NCBI GenBank assembly: GCA_029168955.1
Contig: JAPDOI010000440.1
Span: 325,001 to 389,000, forward strand
Direction of reading: 5' to 3'
Length of the DNA: 64,000 nt
From: Aplectana chamaeleonis
Taxonomy: Eukaryota > Nematoda > Chromadorea > Rhabditida > Cosmocercidae
Shown here in pieces: positions 1-10,376 of this stretch. How positions within the stretch are numbered: the first letter of the stretch is position 1; each line of letters opens with the position of its first letter. The notes under the pieces were generated by a model. It saw only the letters and a list, made by a program, of their open reading frames with translations. It ran no database searches and had not been told where the DNA came from. A program made the position numbers and the translations under genes.

Positions 1-1346
1 GTGATGACGAAATCACCTTTTTCAATTTTTCAAAAGCCTCCTGATGTTCATCTGTCCATTTCCATATCGATTTCGGCGACGTCAAGGAAAAACAAGCAAC
101 CTGTCACTTTGGCGAAACCCAGGCAAAATTTCCTATAAAAAGAGGCCATTCCTAAAAACGTCCTCAACTCCTTTGCATTTTTGGGTACCGCATACTTCCC
201 AATAGCCTCTACCTTTTTCGAATCCATGTGAATGCCCTCGCTATCGATGACGTGTCCCAGGAAATTCACCCTGGTTTGCAGCAGAGCACACTTCTGAGCC
301 TTGAGACGTAATCCCGCGTCGCGAAGTAACAAACACACTTTCCTCAACAATTCTAGGTGTCGCTTCCTTGTATTGGTGCATACTCTGCTTATCTGGGCCA
401 AATTCCGGTCCGCAATTGCGTCTCGACACGCTTTGCGGCAGCACGCGCCGCTTGTCAGTCGAGTTTCCAGCGCTAAGGCCGACTCGATATGACTTTTTTA
501 TACAGTTTTCTCCAATTTTATTTACTTTCCAGTTTCTAAAACCCACCTAGAGTCAACAGATCGGCGGCTGCGGCGCTAGAAACTCTTCCGACTCGAATGC
601 GCGCGGCCGCAAAGCGTGTCCAGACGCAATTGCGGACCGGAATTTGACCCAGAGAAGCACAGTACTATGATGTCATCAATATAGCAGAATACTTCTGCAC
701 CCAAAACCTCATGGAGCACTGAGTCCATTAATCTTTGAAAAACCGGAGGGCTCGTGCTCAATCCAAAGGGAGTAACCCGGAACTGAAACAGGCCTTCTGT
801 AGTCACAAAAGCCGATTTTTCTCTTGCCTCGGGAGTTAGCGGGATCTGCCAATAACCACTGCAGAGGTCTAGCGTCGAAAAATACGATTTTCCTGATAAA
901 CTTTGCAGAACCGCGTCAATTGTGGGTAGCGGGTATGAGTCAAGTTTGATTCTTTTATTCAGTTCCCTGTAATCCACGCACAATCTCAGACTACCGTCTT
1001 TCTTTTCAACCAACACAATTGGAAACGCCCATTCTGAACTACTCTTTTCTATGATCTTCCTGTTTTCAAGGTCCGCTAAAAGCTCCCTTAGCCTTTTCCG
1101 AATTCCCAAGGGAACGGGTCTGGCTTTCATCTTGATCGGCTTATGTTCTCCAGTATCAATACTCATTTCTACCCTATCCGTCCCTGTTAACTCTCTATCA
1201 CATACTGCAAAAGCATCTGGTAATTCATTCAATATGGATTGAATATCGTCACTCAATTGCACCACTTTTGAACCCTCTTTCACTTGCTCGTGCAGCATTT
1301 TCCTTCTCTCTTCCTGATTCACATCCAGCACCTCTCCGTCCATCAT
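1..1346 (-). pseudogene. Gypsy-1 reverse transcriptase, split by a MITE
   Basis: The part at 663-1346 carries the classic Gypsy RT start: the LDSYPLP and YFSTLDLCSGYWQIPL blocks, then FGLSTSPP and the catalytic YIDDII motif. Directly after YIDDIIVL the frame runs into a MITE (383-662). The RT thumb and connection region resumes at 1-382, with the HLELLRKV, FLGHVI and LRTFLGMASFYRKF motifs typical of this family. A further one-base slip in a T run near 90 pushes the tail out of frame, and the tail (the EAFEKLKK region) is readable again in another frame at 1-60. RT would copy the element RNA in virus-like particles. This copy is inactive. Confidence 0.85.
383..662. mobile_element. TA-flanked MITE (ta-MITE copy 1) in Gypsy-1 RT
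   Basis: A 280-bp non-coding insert flanked by TA at 381-382 and 663-664. Its ends are long inverted repeats: CTCTGCTTATCTGGGCCAAATT on the left against AATTTGACCCAGAGAAGCACAG on the right, continuing inward through the CGCAATTGCGTCT and GACACGCTTTGCGGC blocks. Removing it rejoins Gypsy RT just after YIDD. TA duplication and long TIRs fit a Tc1/mariner-type non-autonomous element. Confidence 0.85.
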
Positions 1347-2181
1347 TAATGGGTTCCCACCACTTCCTGGTTACACACTTTGACTATACCGGCTGCAACT
1401 CCATCCTTACTTGGCCACACAACGCGCTCTTTTTCCTCGCTATCACCTTCACACCTCGCCGACACAATACCACTACCATGAGCAGGGATATATATTCTTC
1501 GCGTAACAACCACTCTCCTATCGCATTCTTCCACCGTCGTCTCAGCACTGCCCGGCGAAAGTATTAACTGTACCCCAAGCTGTTCCAGAGCATTGGTGCC
1601 CAGTAAAATTTCTTGATCCTTAGTATCCGCAATGTGGAACGCTACCTCTGCCGTTTTTCCTCCTTCTAGTTCCACTATGACCATAGCGGCTCCTAAGAAT
1701 TCCATACGGTTGTCTGATGCATCGTATACTGGTACCATGCCTGCGTCCGGAAAATTTGCAGCATGCTCATGTCAGCTCCCCTTTTTCGCGCTTCAGCTAG
1801 GATTCCCACCGGGATTATGCTTATCATGGACCCTGTGTCAAGTACTGCTTTTACGCGAGTCTGCAATAACTTAGCCCATCCTGTTTTTGTCCCACCAATC
1901 AGAACTGTATTTTCCTGTGCTTGCTGGGGGGTTCTTATTCCTAGGCTCCTTGCCCTTGCGATAACTTCTTCCAAGCGGGTGTCCTTGCTTGCTTCACGCT
2001 CCACTTCCTTATTTCCTATTTGCTTTACTACCGGTTTTCTTACGGGACAATCCTTCGCTACGTGTCCGAAGTTTGAGCAGTTATAACATTTTCTACTATC
2101 TCTGCCCACGCTGGTATTTTCCTTTACGGGCCTCATTATTCCCGCCACCCTTACGTGAAACTGGCCGTTCCATTTGCTCAC
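1346..2181 (-). pseudogene. Gypsy-1 CCHC zinc knuckle and aspartic protease
   Basis: Two overlapping frames cover this stretch. The upstream one (1693-2181) has a single CX2CX4HX4C knuckle, CYNCSNFGHVAKDCP, the nucleocapsid motif that binds element RNA. It is followed by VLDTGSMISIIP, an aspartic-protease DTG active site. The protease continues in a second frame (1346-1738, region ILLGTNALEQLGVQL). A frame change is therefore needed inside the protease, which marks the copy as decayed. The protease leads straight into the RT, the usual Gypsy pol order. Confidence 0.75.
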
Positions 2182-2501
2182 GTCTACTGTCCTGTCTGTC
2201 TACTTCCGTGGTTGATTTGGGTCCATTGTCACCATAAGCTTCTCGTCTCATTGTGCGCTGGAGATTCCGTTTTCCTATCATTTTCTTGATACATAAACGA
2301 TCTTTTCTTCCAACCATCCCGTTCAACTTTCTTCCGACTATCGAATCCTCCCCACATTGACTTAGATTGTTCAATAGTTAGAGCTAATTCTTTGACTGAC
2401 TCGTAAGCTTCTTTAGGATCTGCTTTATGAAGAGTACTCAGCAACTGAATGTGCTCAGGCCATTCGCTCAAATTATCGAGTAAAATTTGCGCGTACTCCA
2501 T
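2096..2501 (-). pseudogene. Gypsy-1 gag C-terminal part, broken frames
   Basis: Two short overlapping frames lie between the gag core and the zinc knuckle. They are rich in R, K, E and S (for example DRKTESPAHNETRS) and have no domain I recognise. Position and composition fit the linker between the capsid-like region and the nucleocapsid knuckle of the same gag. The need for two frames suggests indels. Confidence 0.5.
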
Positions 2502-2508
2502 CGATCTA

Positions 2509-3664
2509 TCACTCCAAAATACACGAGGGGTTTGCTTGCCGTCCCAACTTTTCCAGTGCTACACAGAACTCTGAAACACCCTGTACTGGCCTTCTCCTAA
2601 GATTCCTTAACTCGGTTAAAGCGCGAAGGCGACCTGCTGTTGAATCGTTCGACAAAAGCTTCCTTAGTTCGGACACTACCGCCTCAAATCCTCGCTCTTT
2701 CACCTCCCTGGGCAACGACAGGAAAACACTCTTGGCCTTGCCTTCCAGATGATCATCACCGAGAATGTCTATCAGGGTAGCATCATCAAAAATTACACCT
2801 CTATATTTTCTATTGAACCGACGAATGAATTCGTTAAAATTCTCTGATTTATTCCCTTTCAGAATTCCCGGGTTTGCGCACGTATTAGCCTGCATTAGTG
2901 CCAAAAAGTTCAATGAATCGATACCTTGATCCCTTCGCAGTCTTTCGTCCGCAGGGATCCCAATGCGGCCTCAAGTGGTGCCCGGATGGCGCTCCAATCC
3001 GTGCCCGCAATTCCGTCCGATTTGTCTGGAACCTTTCGTTTTCATTTTCATAATTTCCTCTTTCGAATTCTATTTCACCTCGCCTACCAGTTTCATTTGC
3101 CATTTCAACGTCGTCGTCCTCATCTGATGGCTTACGGCTGCGCAACTGCGTCCTGGACTTCTGAATCTCTCCCAGCACCGATCGAACTTTCGATACGTCC
3201 GTCTGAAACATGCCGCATATATCTGCAATCAACTCTCCATCCCTTTCAGTTGTGGCAAAATAATCTTCTAAGTCTTCTAGAGATTCTATTCCCTTGTCTC
3301 GAAGCGCCCGAAACAATTGTCCACCAAACTGTTTAAACCCCATTACGTTTGCTGTGAGTTCTTCCAAAATTTTGCAAGCATGTCCGACCTCCTTCTCCAA
3401 AACACTCGACAACTGTGATCTACATTTCCCGCTAGTGCGAACCTCCGAAAGTTCTTCCGCAACCCTCTCCGGTAATTGCCTAATCCTCTTAATGGCTCTA
3501 ACAATTTCATTTTTCACATCTGCAATGCCAAATGAATTGCTGTCTCTACTCACCTGTGCTCCTGAGCACTCTCCCTTCTTTCCATTCTCTTCAACTCGTT
3601 CTGCCATCACGTTCCTGGAACACATTGATTCGTTTTCAATGACCTCGCCGTTAAACAATGACAT
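2509..3664 (-). pseudogene. Gypsy-1 gag
   Basis: A frame opens with ATG at 3664 and runs to 2885 as a charged, helix-rich N-terminal region. A second frame (2509-2913) then carries the retrotransposon-gag core, with features such as FNEFIRRFNRKY, ILGDDHLEGKAKSVFLSLP and FEAVVSELRKLL. The switch between frames near 2900-3000 implies one or more small indels. The start is the first ATG after the putative leader. Gag would form the particle shell. Family membership is clear; activity is not possible as it stands. Confidence 0.7.
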
Positions 3665-4168
3665 AATGCGAGATGCAATCGAATAACAAGACTCTAATTC
3701 AGTGTGCGAGAATTCAAATCACTTTCTGATGCCTAGTATTTGTACTTCCTACCAGCCCCAATCACTTATCCAATCCTGGTACTAGACGAAACGAAATACA
3801 CGGCGGCTTACTGTGCGCCGGTGTGATTCTCTTCTTTGACTGGGCCTCCCGTGGAACTGTCGAACCGTGGTCACCCTGGACTGTGATCGATGACCCCACC
3901 CTTTGGCGTCTTACTCTGCGCCTCTCAACGGGAGATCTATCGATATCACCTCACCCTTTTTTCTGATCTCGGCCCACTGCCTGTCTGTTGCCTTCGACTT
4001 CTCTTTTCCGGCCTATTCTCTGATATCTGCAGTCCTATTTTCTGATAACTGGAGCAGCTTCCGGTACTGTTTGGCTGCCCAGTTCCTCTTATTCCTCACG
4101 CTCCGTTTCTGTGCAGAAAATACTCGCGAATCTTGCTCGTACAATTCACTCGACCGGTTCGGCCCCCA

Positions 4169-4469
4169 TGTGACCGGGCCAACAATCAAGTTGATGAGAG
4201 AAAAGTACGAGGCCGACTCACGGCTATGTTCTGCTCAAAACGTTATTGTTGTAAAGAATTTATTAGACCTAAATCAGATAAAAATTGACAACATGAGAAT
4301 TGAGCATAAATGCTCAAACAACAACTATCCTAGGCAAATGTGATAAAAATGAGTGAATGGCTGTTAGCCGCCAGGCGTGATGACGAGAGGCTGGAGGTAG
4401 ATTGATTTGCGTTCACTTCCTTTCGCTGACCACTAAAAAGCCACGCCCCCTTTCTCCCGCCAGATCACA
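4169..4469 (-). repeat. Putative 5' LTR of Gypsy-1
   Basis: On the minus strand the segment starts TGTGATCTGG and ends CCGGTCACA, and it holds an AATAAA-like signal (around 4265). The base after its end begins a primer-binding-site-like stretch starting TGGGGGCCGAACC (4168 downward). The leader to the gag ATG is about 500 bases. The partner LTR is outside the window, so the boundaries are inferred from the TG...CA ends and the adjoining primer site only. Confidence 0.5.
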
Positions 4470-4527
4470 TCTGTCGGCGGTACTTCACCGGCGGCTGATC
4501 GTCGAGATCATGGTCACGGTCACGACA

Positions 4528-5205
4528 CCACATCGGAGACCTCTTGGTCCAAGCTGCAGCGCGTCCAAAATTGTGCTCTGCGAATTGCAACAGGCTGTTC
4601 TAAAAGCTCTCCAATAGAGCACTTACATGCCGAAGCTCGCATATTGCCAGTTAGAGACCACTGCCAACTCCAGGCGCAACAAATGTACATTAACATCGTG
4701 AAGCAGCCGAATCATCCTTCGCGAAGACTACTAAACCCGGTGAGAGAGAGATGTATCAGAAAGCCTTTCGCTGATGCTCCGTCGAAAGTAGATGTGCAGA
4801 GATGGACCGAAGCACAACAAGAACGCCTCCGTCTCTTGCGCGCGGAGCATACCCGATTCGTGAAGGAACACTTGAGCAGAGTTGCCATAAACTCCATCCT
4901 GGGAGTCGCACCTCCAAAGGTCTCCGAGACAGAGATGGAACTTGGCAGGCGTGCCAGGTGCACCCTTGCATCGTTACGCTGTGGACACTCCCCCATGCTT
5001 ATGTCATACTTGCATAGGATTGACAACAGCAAACCTGACGAGTGTCCTGATTGCGGTAGTCAAGGGCATACTACTGCGCACCTGTTCAATTGCCCGAAGA
5101 GACCGACTACATTGACGACAATGGATCTGTGGACGAACCCAGTGCTAGTGGCCGAGTTTCTGAACCTATGACAGAACCCCTCTCTGTGGCTGCAAAGAAG
5201 AAGAG
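4528..5205 (+). pseudogene. LINE-A 3' fragment: C-terminal domain of the ORF
   Basis: The open part (4644-5171) begins in the region MPVRDHCQLQAQQMY and ends in NPVLVAEFLNL plus stop. It contains LGRRARCTLASLRCGHSPM and a knuckle-like CPDCGSQGHTTAHLFNC motif. The same order is seen at the C-terminus of every LINE-A copy in the window. The piece is 5' truncated, as is typical of LINE insertions, and the 3' end is the short GAA-rich tail at about 5195-5205. It abuts a LINE-D tail in the same orientation. Confidence 0.8.
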
Positions 5206-5680
5206 AAGAAGTATCCCACGTTGGCTGATAAGAAACAGAATGCTTAATCTGGAAACCTTAGACCTTAGGCGTAGAAAAAATGATCTAATTATGGTATATA
5301 ACATTCTTAATCGAAATAGGTCTCAAAAGTAGAAATTTTCAAGAAAGTTCAAAATTGTTTTTCATCAGCCTCGAACTTCGCTAAGGCGCGGCTTTTTCAC
5401 TTGTCGAGCTGGTTCGGAGTACGCAAGGATGAGCGGGGCTACACAAATTTCGGACAGTCTTGCCATTTTCAAAAAACAGCTGTTTTGTTACCTGTACTAA
5501 GGTTATTCATTCGTTTTCCGTGGCTTTTAGGTTTTCCTTGCTGAATACGGCTTTGAAATTCCATCGCTCCCTTTTTAGTTGTGCGTCTACCATGTTTTTT
5601 TTTACTCTCTTCTCATTGATATTTTGTTTAGCTACGTTTTACATGTGCATCACATGTAATAAATTTGAATTTGAATTTGC
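5206..5680 (+). pseudogene. LINE-D 3' end fragment
   Basis: The first frame (through IPRWLIRNRMLNLETL and LRRRKNDLIMVYNILNR) matches the end of the LINE-D RT ORF seen at 8575-9512 and 60809-62141. Further decayed coding sequence follows, and the 3' end is an ACATGTAATAAAT motif followed by AATTTG repeats. The same ATGTAATAAAT ending closes the other two LINE-D copies. Confidence 0.7.
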
Positions 5681-5689
5681 GCTCAATCT

Positions 5690-7324
5690 TCGACCACAAG
5701 GTTAACTGTGGGTGTAAACACGGCTCGTCCATATCGCGTCACGAGACCGCTCGCTAATGGCGAGGTTTTAAACAAAATGCCCAAGATTAGAAGCGTCAAG
5801 AACGAGTCAAATGTTTGAGCCATATTGAGTAGCCGAAACATGCCAGCTCTGCCCATCTCCTTCACAACCCCTCCTTTCAATGCGAACACCCTAGGCTGAT
5901 TGCTCAAATACGGTCACTTTCAGTCGATTTTTATGCTTTCAACGAATCGAGCATTTTAGTTGAGGCCGTGTGAGTCCTTTAGTTTCGCTATTTCGATCTT
6001 TTTTTCCATCTTGGGTATGTGGGAAAATAGTAAAACATATGAACCGAGGGGAAACAGTAAAACATAGAAACCGGGGAGAACAGTAAAACACAAGAACCGA
6101 TAATTAAAAAAACAGAAGCTGGTACTGAATAACTTTGGCCGTAAGTAACAATTCTGGCATTGCCCACACAAAGGATGTATAGACCTGGCGAAAAAAGCTG
6201 CGTTAGAAAGACGAATAGAAGCAAAACCGGCTCTGATATTGAAATTTTTTTGATTTTACTGTGGTTTTGAGTCCAGGGAAAGGAATTTTATAATTGCCGC
6301 CCCTAGTTACAGAAGGAAGTAAATCGAAAAAACGGAAAGACTGGCCACGCACGTTCCACTAATAGCACATGCACAATACAGACGTCGCTCCGCTCGAGTT
6401 TAGACTCAAGATTAAATTTATTGAAGGACTGGTTTTTAATCTTGGTGTTAGGAATATTTTGCGATGTAACTCGTCCACTCCATTGCCATACAAAAACAAC
6501 GTTATTTCTATATTTTCATAGCCTTTTCAATTCTATATTTTCATAGCCTTTTTATTTTTTTTGTCAGTTTTCAAGTATGTACAACCTGCTCAAAATATTC
6601 GATTTATGTCATTGAAACGATATCTTTCTTTGTGCGTATGCTGCCTTCAAGTTTTCTCAAGACCTTATTCGAGTTCTTCCGCCATTCACTTAACACTGTT
6701 GTTTATCGCCGAAACTCGAACAACTTTTCACCTTTGAGCACTGCCTCCGAAGAATATTCGGATGTGTATTCAACGGTGTCACAAATATAATAAAATACTC
6801 GAAAAAAACAGGTACAAGGTATGCAAATGACATTTGAAACCAACCCATCATACTGTGACTTGTGGTCCGTTTCCTTGGACATGATCGAGCAAACTTCTGC
6901 AGCCACCACGGCATCTTCCTCCGACATATTCGAGAAATCAGTTACGTGGTTTCTATCAACACAGGTGTTTAACTCTTGAGGCCTTCTCCTGAAAAGAGTT
7001 TTCGACAATCAGGAGACAAGAATCTTTAATGATCTTAAACACGCCTAAATTTAGTCAAGCTTTCAGATAGATAATTAGCGAACGCCAGATATCGTTGAGA
7101 CGATGCTGATCATACACCAAGAATCGCTACTCGTAACGAAGCGCCATGGATGGTACTAGGAGCGCACCGCACACCTCGTCCTTGTATGGCACTAGGAGCG
7201 CATCGCACACCTCGTCCTTGTAATCACTCGCGTGATGATCTTAAAGGCACCGTTGACCCTCGGGTTTGATCCCTGATATTACAGACCGGTCATGATTTAT
7301 AGCAGCCCTATCAGACGCTGAACC
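5690..7324. other. Intergenic stretch with no convincing gene; short tandem duplications
   Basis: No frame longer than about 100 codons looks real and no domain is recognisable. Parts of 5740-6000 and the end near 6645 (ATGCTGCCTTCAAG) resemble the TTAA MITE at 58303-58801, so a worn MITE may fill much of it. Two tandem duplications are visible: a 20-odd-bp TTCTATATTTTCATAGCC unit near 6508-6553, and a 36-bp unit near 7152-7222. Confidence 0.5.
7152..7222. repeat. 36-bp unit, two tandem copies
   Basis: Two adjacent copies of a unit of about 36 bp contain ACTAGGAGCGCA and CGCACACCTCGTCCTTGTA, with only two or three differences between them. No coding or transposon context is visible. Confidence 0.7.
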
Positions 7325-7328
7325 TTAA

Positions 7329-7812
7329 AGGCACAGGACACCCAAAAAAATAATTTTTAGATTTCATGCTTATCTTGGAGAGAGTCACACGCTGATCACG
7401 GCGGTATCCTTAAAATCGCCCAAGACCCCCTTTGAACAGAGTTATGGCTCTTCAAAGATGCCTAGATTTTGGGGGTAAAAAATTGGTGGACGAGTCGTCT
7501 CAGGCCTGTGTTTCTCTTCATTTGCAAACGCTGCGCGAGAGTGAGCCAGGATATCGAGACAGTCAGGCAATGAAGTGAAGAACGACGTCTTGTTGGAATT
7601 CATACATCCATCAAGCTGCTATCGAGTTCGAAAATATGTTAGGGGGTCGGGCCAGTGGTGGTGAGCGAAGGGGGTCGGGCCTGTGGTGGTCGCTTATACC
7701 TCGCTTATTTGAAGGAAATGAGATCTGGCATTTGGCACGTGCTATACAGGAGGGGTATTCTACAAAATTACATGAAAATCTCAAAATTCGTATCTGAGGG
7801 CGTACTGTGCCT
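7329..7812. mobile_element. TTAA-flanked MITE (tt-MITE 1)
   Basis: Flanked by TTAA at 7325-7328 and 7813-7816. The termini are inverted: AGGCACAGGACACC on the left and GCGTACTGTGCCT on the right. It is non-coding and 484 bp long. The right TTAA is shared with the next MITE, which starts at 7817. TTAA targets are typical of piggyBac-type transposition, but no transposase is present to confirm the superfamily. Confidence 0.75.
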
Positions 7813-8074
7813 TTAAAGGCAGTGTTCACGATAAAAATCGTTCTCCTGTTTTTCTGCCTATCTTGAAAATGGTCCCATGCTGATTCCAATGCTGTCTCCG
7901 GAATCGTCCAAGACCCTCTGGGAACGGAGTTATGGTCCCTCGAAAATTGAGCTAGGGAAGCATGATGGACGAGTCGTCCGAGGCTTGTAACTTCCGTCTT
8001 TTGCAGCCAATGTCTGCGAGCTGGCCTGAGTAAAGAGAGAAGTTAAGTATGAAGAGAAGAACGGGTCTTTTTTT

Positions 8075-8574
8075 GCTCTTATGGAGGATTGCCTACTCGT
8101 TGGCAAAAGCGTACGCGGAAGAAGTCGTCTACAATGCCATCATCCTTCCGAGGTCAAAGATCCTCGACCATTTCTCCCAGATTTCACTCTTTCACGGGTC
8201 CTGAAGCCAATTTTTTTCGGTCGCGGATCAGCATAAACCGGCGCTGCTGATCCGTTGTCTACTCATTCGTGCCGGAATCGAAGCAAACCATGGACCCCCT
8301 CGCCGTATTCGATGGCATTGCACCCAGTGTGGTACCACAGCCGCAGCAGGGAGCGTCCAATGTATCAAGTGCAGGAAATGGACTCACGTGAAGAAATGCT
8401 CCGGTCTCAAGTCTTTCAAGGATGCGGACAGCTCATACGTGTGCCCAAACTGCGTCATCGTGTCAACATCTCAACCGCAACAATCGAAACCCGACTCTTT
8501 GAAGGTGATTCAACGGAATATTAGTGGTTTCCGCAACAAATCGGCGGAACTAGAAGCTCTTGCACACCGTATAG
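8075..8574 (+). pseudogene. LINE-C host segment 1: 5' end and zinc-finger region
   Basis: It starts GCTCTTATGGAGGAT like the minus-strand LINE-C copy. The translation shows LLIRCLLIRAGIEANHGP (a worn 2A-like stretch, NHGP instead of NPGP). It is followed by a PHD-like cysteine pattern (CTQCGTT, CIKCRKW, CVCPNCVIV-like), then the lead-in ISGFRNKSAELEALAHRI that opens the endonuclease. The frame must shift at least once, so it is a pseudogene. It is cut at 8574 by LINE-D. Confidence 0.7.
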
Positions 8575-9403
8575 ATCTTTGCGGATGATATCAAGGTTTT
8601 TAGTAGAGTTAGGAATAATGGGGTGTCAGCTTTGCAGCATAGTATTCAAGCTGTTTGCTGTTGGTCGGAAACATGGGGACTGCCCTTGTCAGCTGGGAAA
8701 ACCAAAGTCCTACACCTGGGAGGAGACCCTAATCTCCAAGCCACCTACGTAATTAACGATATACCGATTGAGGCAATTGATAAAATAAAAGATCTCGGAT
8801 TCGTAGTAGATAACAAGCTTTCGTTTGATGAGCATTGTAGGCTTATTGCTACTAAGGCGCAGCAGAGACTCTTTCTTCTATTTAAATCGTTTAGATAGAA
8901 AGATCCGAAGTTGCTGATAAAGGCTTATAAAATTTATGTTCGCTGAATGTTCGAGTATGGCACTTGCGTTTTTGGGCCCTATAAACGTCAGTTAGTAGAA
9001 AGGTTGGAGAGGGTACAAAACAGCTTTACGAGGAAAGTCTTTATTCGGACACTTGGATTCACATATGCCAACATTCCTAGGAGTTATCTGAGAAATAAAA
9101 GCCTACAGCTCGACACTCTTGCTCTCCGCAGGAGAAGAAATGATTTATTCTCAATGTTCAAAATGTTGAATGGTCTCGTGGGTCTAAAACTATCTGAGTT
9201 CTTCGCCTTGAGACGTTCTCATACTAGAGGCCAGGGGTTCAAACTCAGCTTCTCTCAGCCTCGAACTCGCTTAAGGCGTAATTTTTCACAATTCGTGGGG
9301 GATTATAATATCTACGCTTCAGTAAAAGGCTCTTTCTGCCTAGTTCTTTCAGTATTTTCAGGCAGGTTGACCGGTATTTGCAACAGAACCGTTTATTGGC
9401 TCT
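8575..9403 (+). pseudogene. LINE-D reverse transcriptase C-terminal part
   Basis: Two frames (8623-8898 and 8947-9405) give the end of an RT ORF. The features are the FADD catalytic motif at the very start, KTKVLHLGGD, IKDLGFVVDNKLSFDEHC, and further on FTRKVFIRTLGF and LRRRRNDLFSMFKML. An in-frame TAG near 8896 and a TGA near 8944 break it. The layout (short linker after RT, no knuckle) is like CR1/Jockey-group elements. It carries no catalytic half and is inactive. Confidence 0.75.
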
Positions 9404-9512
9404 AGTAGGGCCTAGTTTTCTTTCTGTTTGCTGTTATGTTTTAATGTTTTCCATTCGCCTTTTTTTTGTTTTGTTATTCACATGTGCTGACGCGCATGTA
9501 ATAAATGTAAAT
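8575..9512 (+). mobile_element. LINE-D insertion 1, 5' truncated
   Basis: The insert lies between GTATAG at 8569-8574 and GTATAG at 9513-9518, a 6-bp duplication. It begins inside the RT at FADDIKVFSRV, so only the end of the ORF survives. The 3' end is an ATGTAATAAATGTAAATG tail. The insertion is recognised because LINE-C reads through cleanly when it is removed. Confidence 0.8.
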
Positions 9513-10335
9513 GTATAGGGGCAGAAATAGAGGGACTTCAAGAAATCGAATTGGATCCGAGTCAAGGAGCACCCACTGTTCGAGGCTATACATGCCTGAG
9601 AAAGGACAGAACGAGCTCCGGAGGAGGTGTGGCTTTTCTGGTCCGAAACGACTTACAGTGCAGTGTGATCACTCCAGGTACCAACGATGGCACGAGTGCA
9701 CCTCCATAGCTGTGGAAACTAGGGCTGGATCATTTCAAATTCACAACATCTACTCTCCGCCAAGATCCTCATGCCCATCCTCATATGAGCTGTCGCTCGC
9801 CCCATTCTTGACATATGTGAAACCCACGATCGTCATGGGAGATGTCGGTGAGGAAGACCAACGCGGACAGGACTTGGAGGAGGAGGTAGCGCAATCCAAT
9901 TTTGTGATTCTGAACGAAGCCGCACACCCAACAAGGAAACCGACATATGGAAGACCCTCGTCACCGGACCTTTCGCTGTGTTCGCAGGATTTAGCATCGT
10001 CAGCACTATGGGACACCATTAACACAGGCACAAATGAATACCTCCCTATCTTGATAGAGTTCAGAAATGAGGCCCTTATATCTTCCTCGCCGAGGACCAC
10101 TTTCGTGAACTTCAAGAAGGCGAGCCGGCCTAAATTTCGGTCGGTGCTAGAACAACAGTCGGCTGATTTCGATTTTCGGACTAACCCACTGGAAATGGAT
10201 AGATTCCTTACAGCAGCTATAAGAGCAGCGACTTTACAATACATCCCTAAGGGTAGGCACAAAGCGTTCATGCCGGGCCTGTCGGACACCCCTAAGGAGC
10301 TCATTTGTGAAAGAGACGCGATTCGAAGAACGGAT
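9513..10335 (+). pseudogene. LINE-C host segment 2: APE-type endonuclease
   Basis: The open frame from 9511 covers most of an exonuclease-endonuclease-phosphatase domain that nicks target DNA. Visible blocks are RSSGGGVAF-like and LVRNDLQC (in another frame at 9590-9670), then NIYSPPRSSCPSS, VKPTIVMGDV, GRPSSPDLSLCS and the final LPILIEF region. Compared with the minus-strand copy, the MGDVNAHSP block has lost the NAHS residues (VGEEDQRGQ follows directly). That removes a catalytic Asn/His pair. It ends where LINE-A1 was inserted. Confidence 0.75.
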
Positions 10336-10376
10336 GTCGGGGCTGCCGAGATGTCGTACGTTCGTGCCGTGGCAGT

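Larger units (their letters stand above)
1..4469 (-). mobile_element. Gypsy-1: degenerate Gypsy/Ty3-type LTR retrotransposon, cut by the window edge
   Basis: Reading on the minus strand, the order is LTR, primer-binding site, leader, gag, CCHC knuckle, aspartic protease and RT. That order defines a Gypsy/Ty3-type element. The RNase H, integrase and 3' LTR would lie beyond position 1. The frame is broken repeatedly, and a MITE sits inside the RT, so this copy cannot be active. An alternative reading as a retrovirus-like element with env cannot be judged because the 3' half is missing. Confidence 0.85.

Noticed and set aside
4241..4343. Possible exon near the Gypsy-1 LTR.
   Set aside because: The open stretch 3903-4343 lies antisense to the element leader and LTR and has no recognisable domain.
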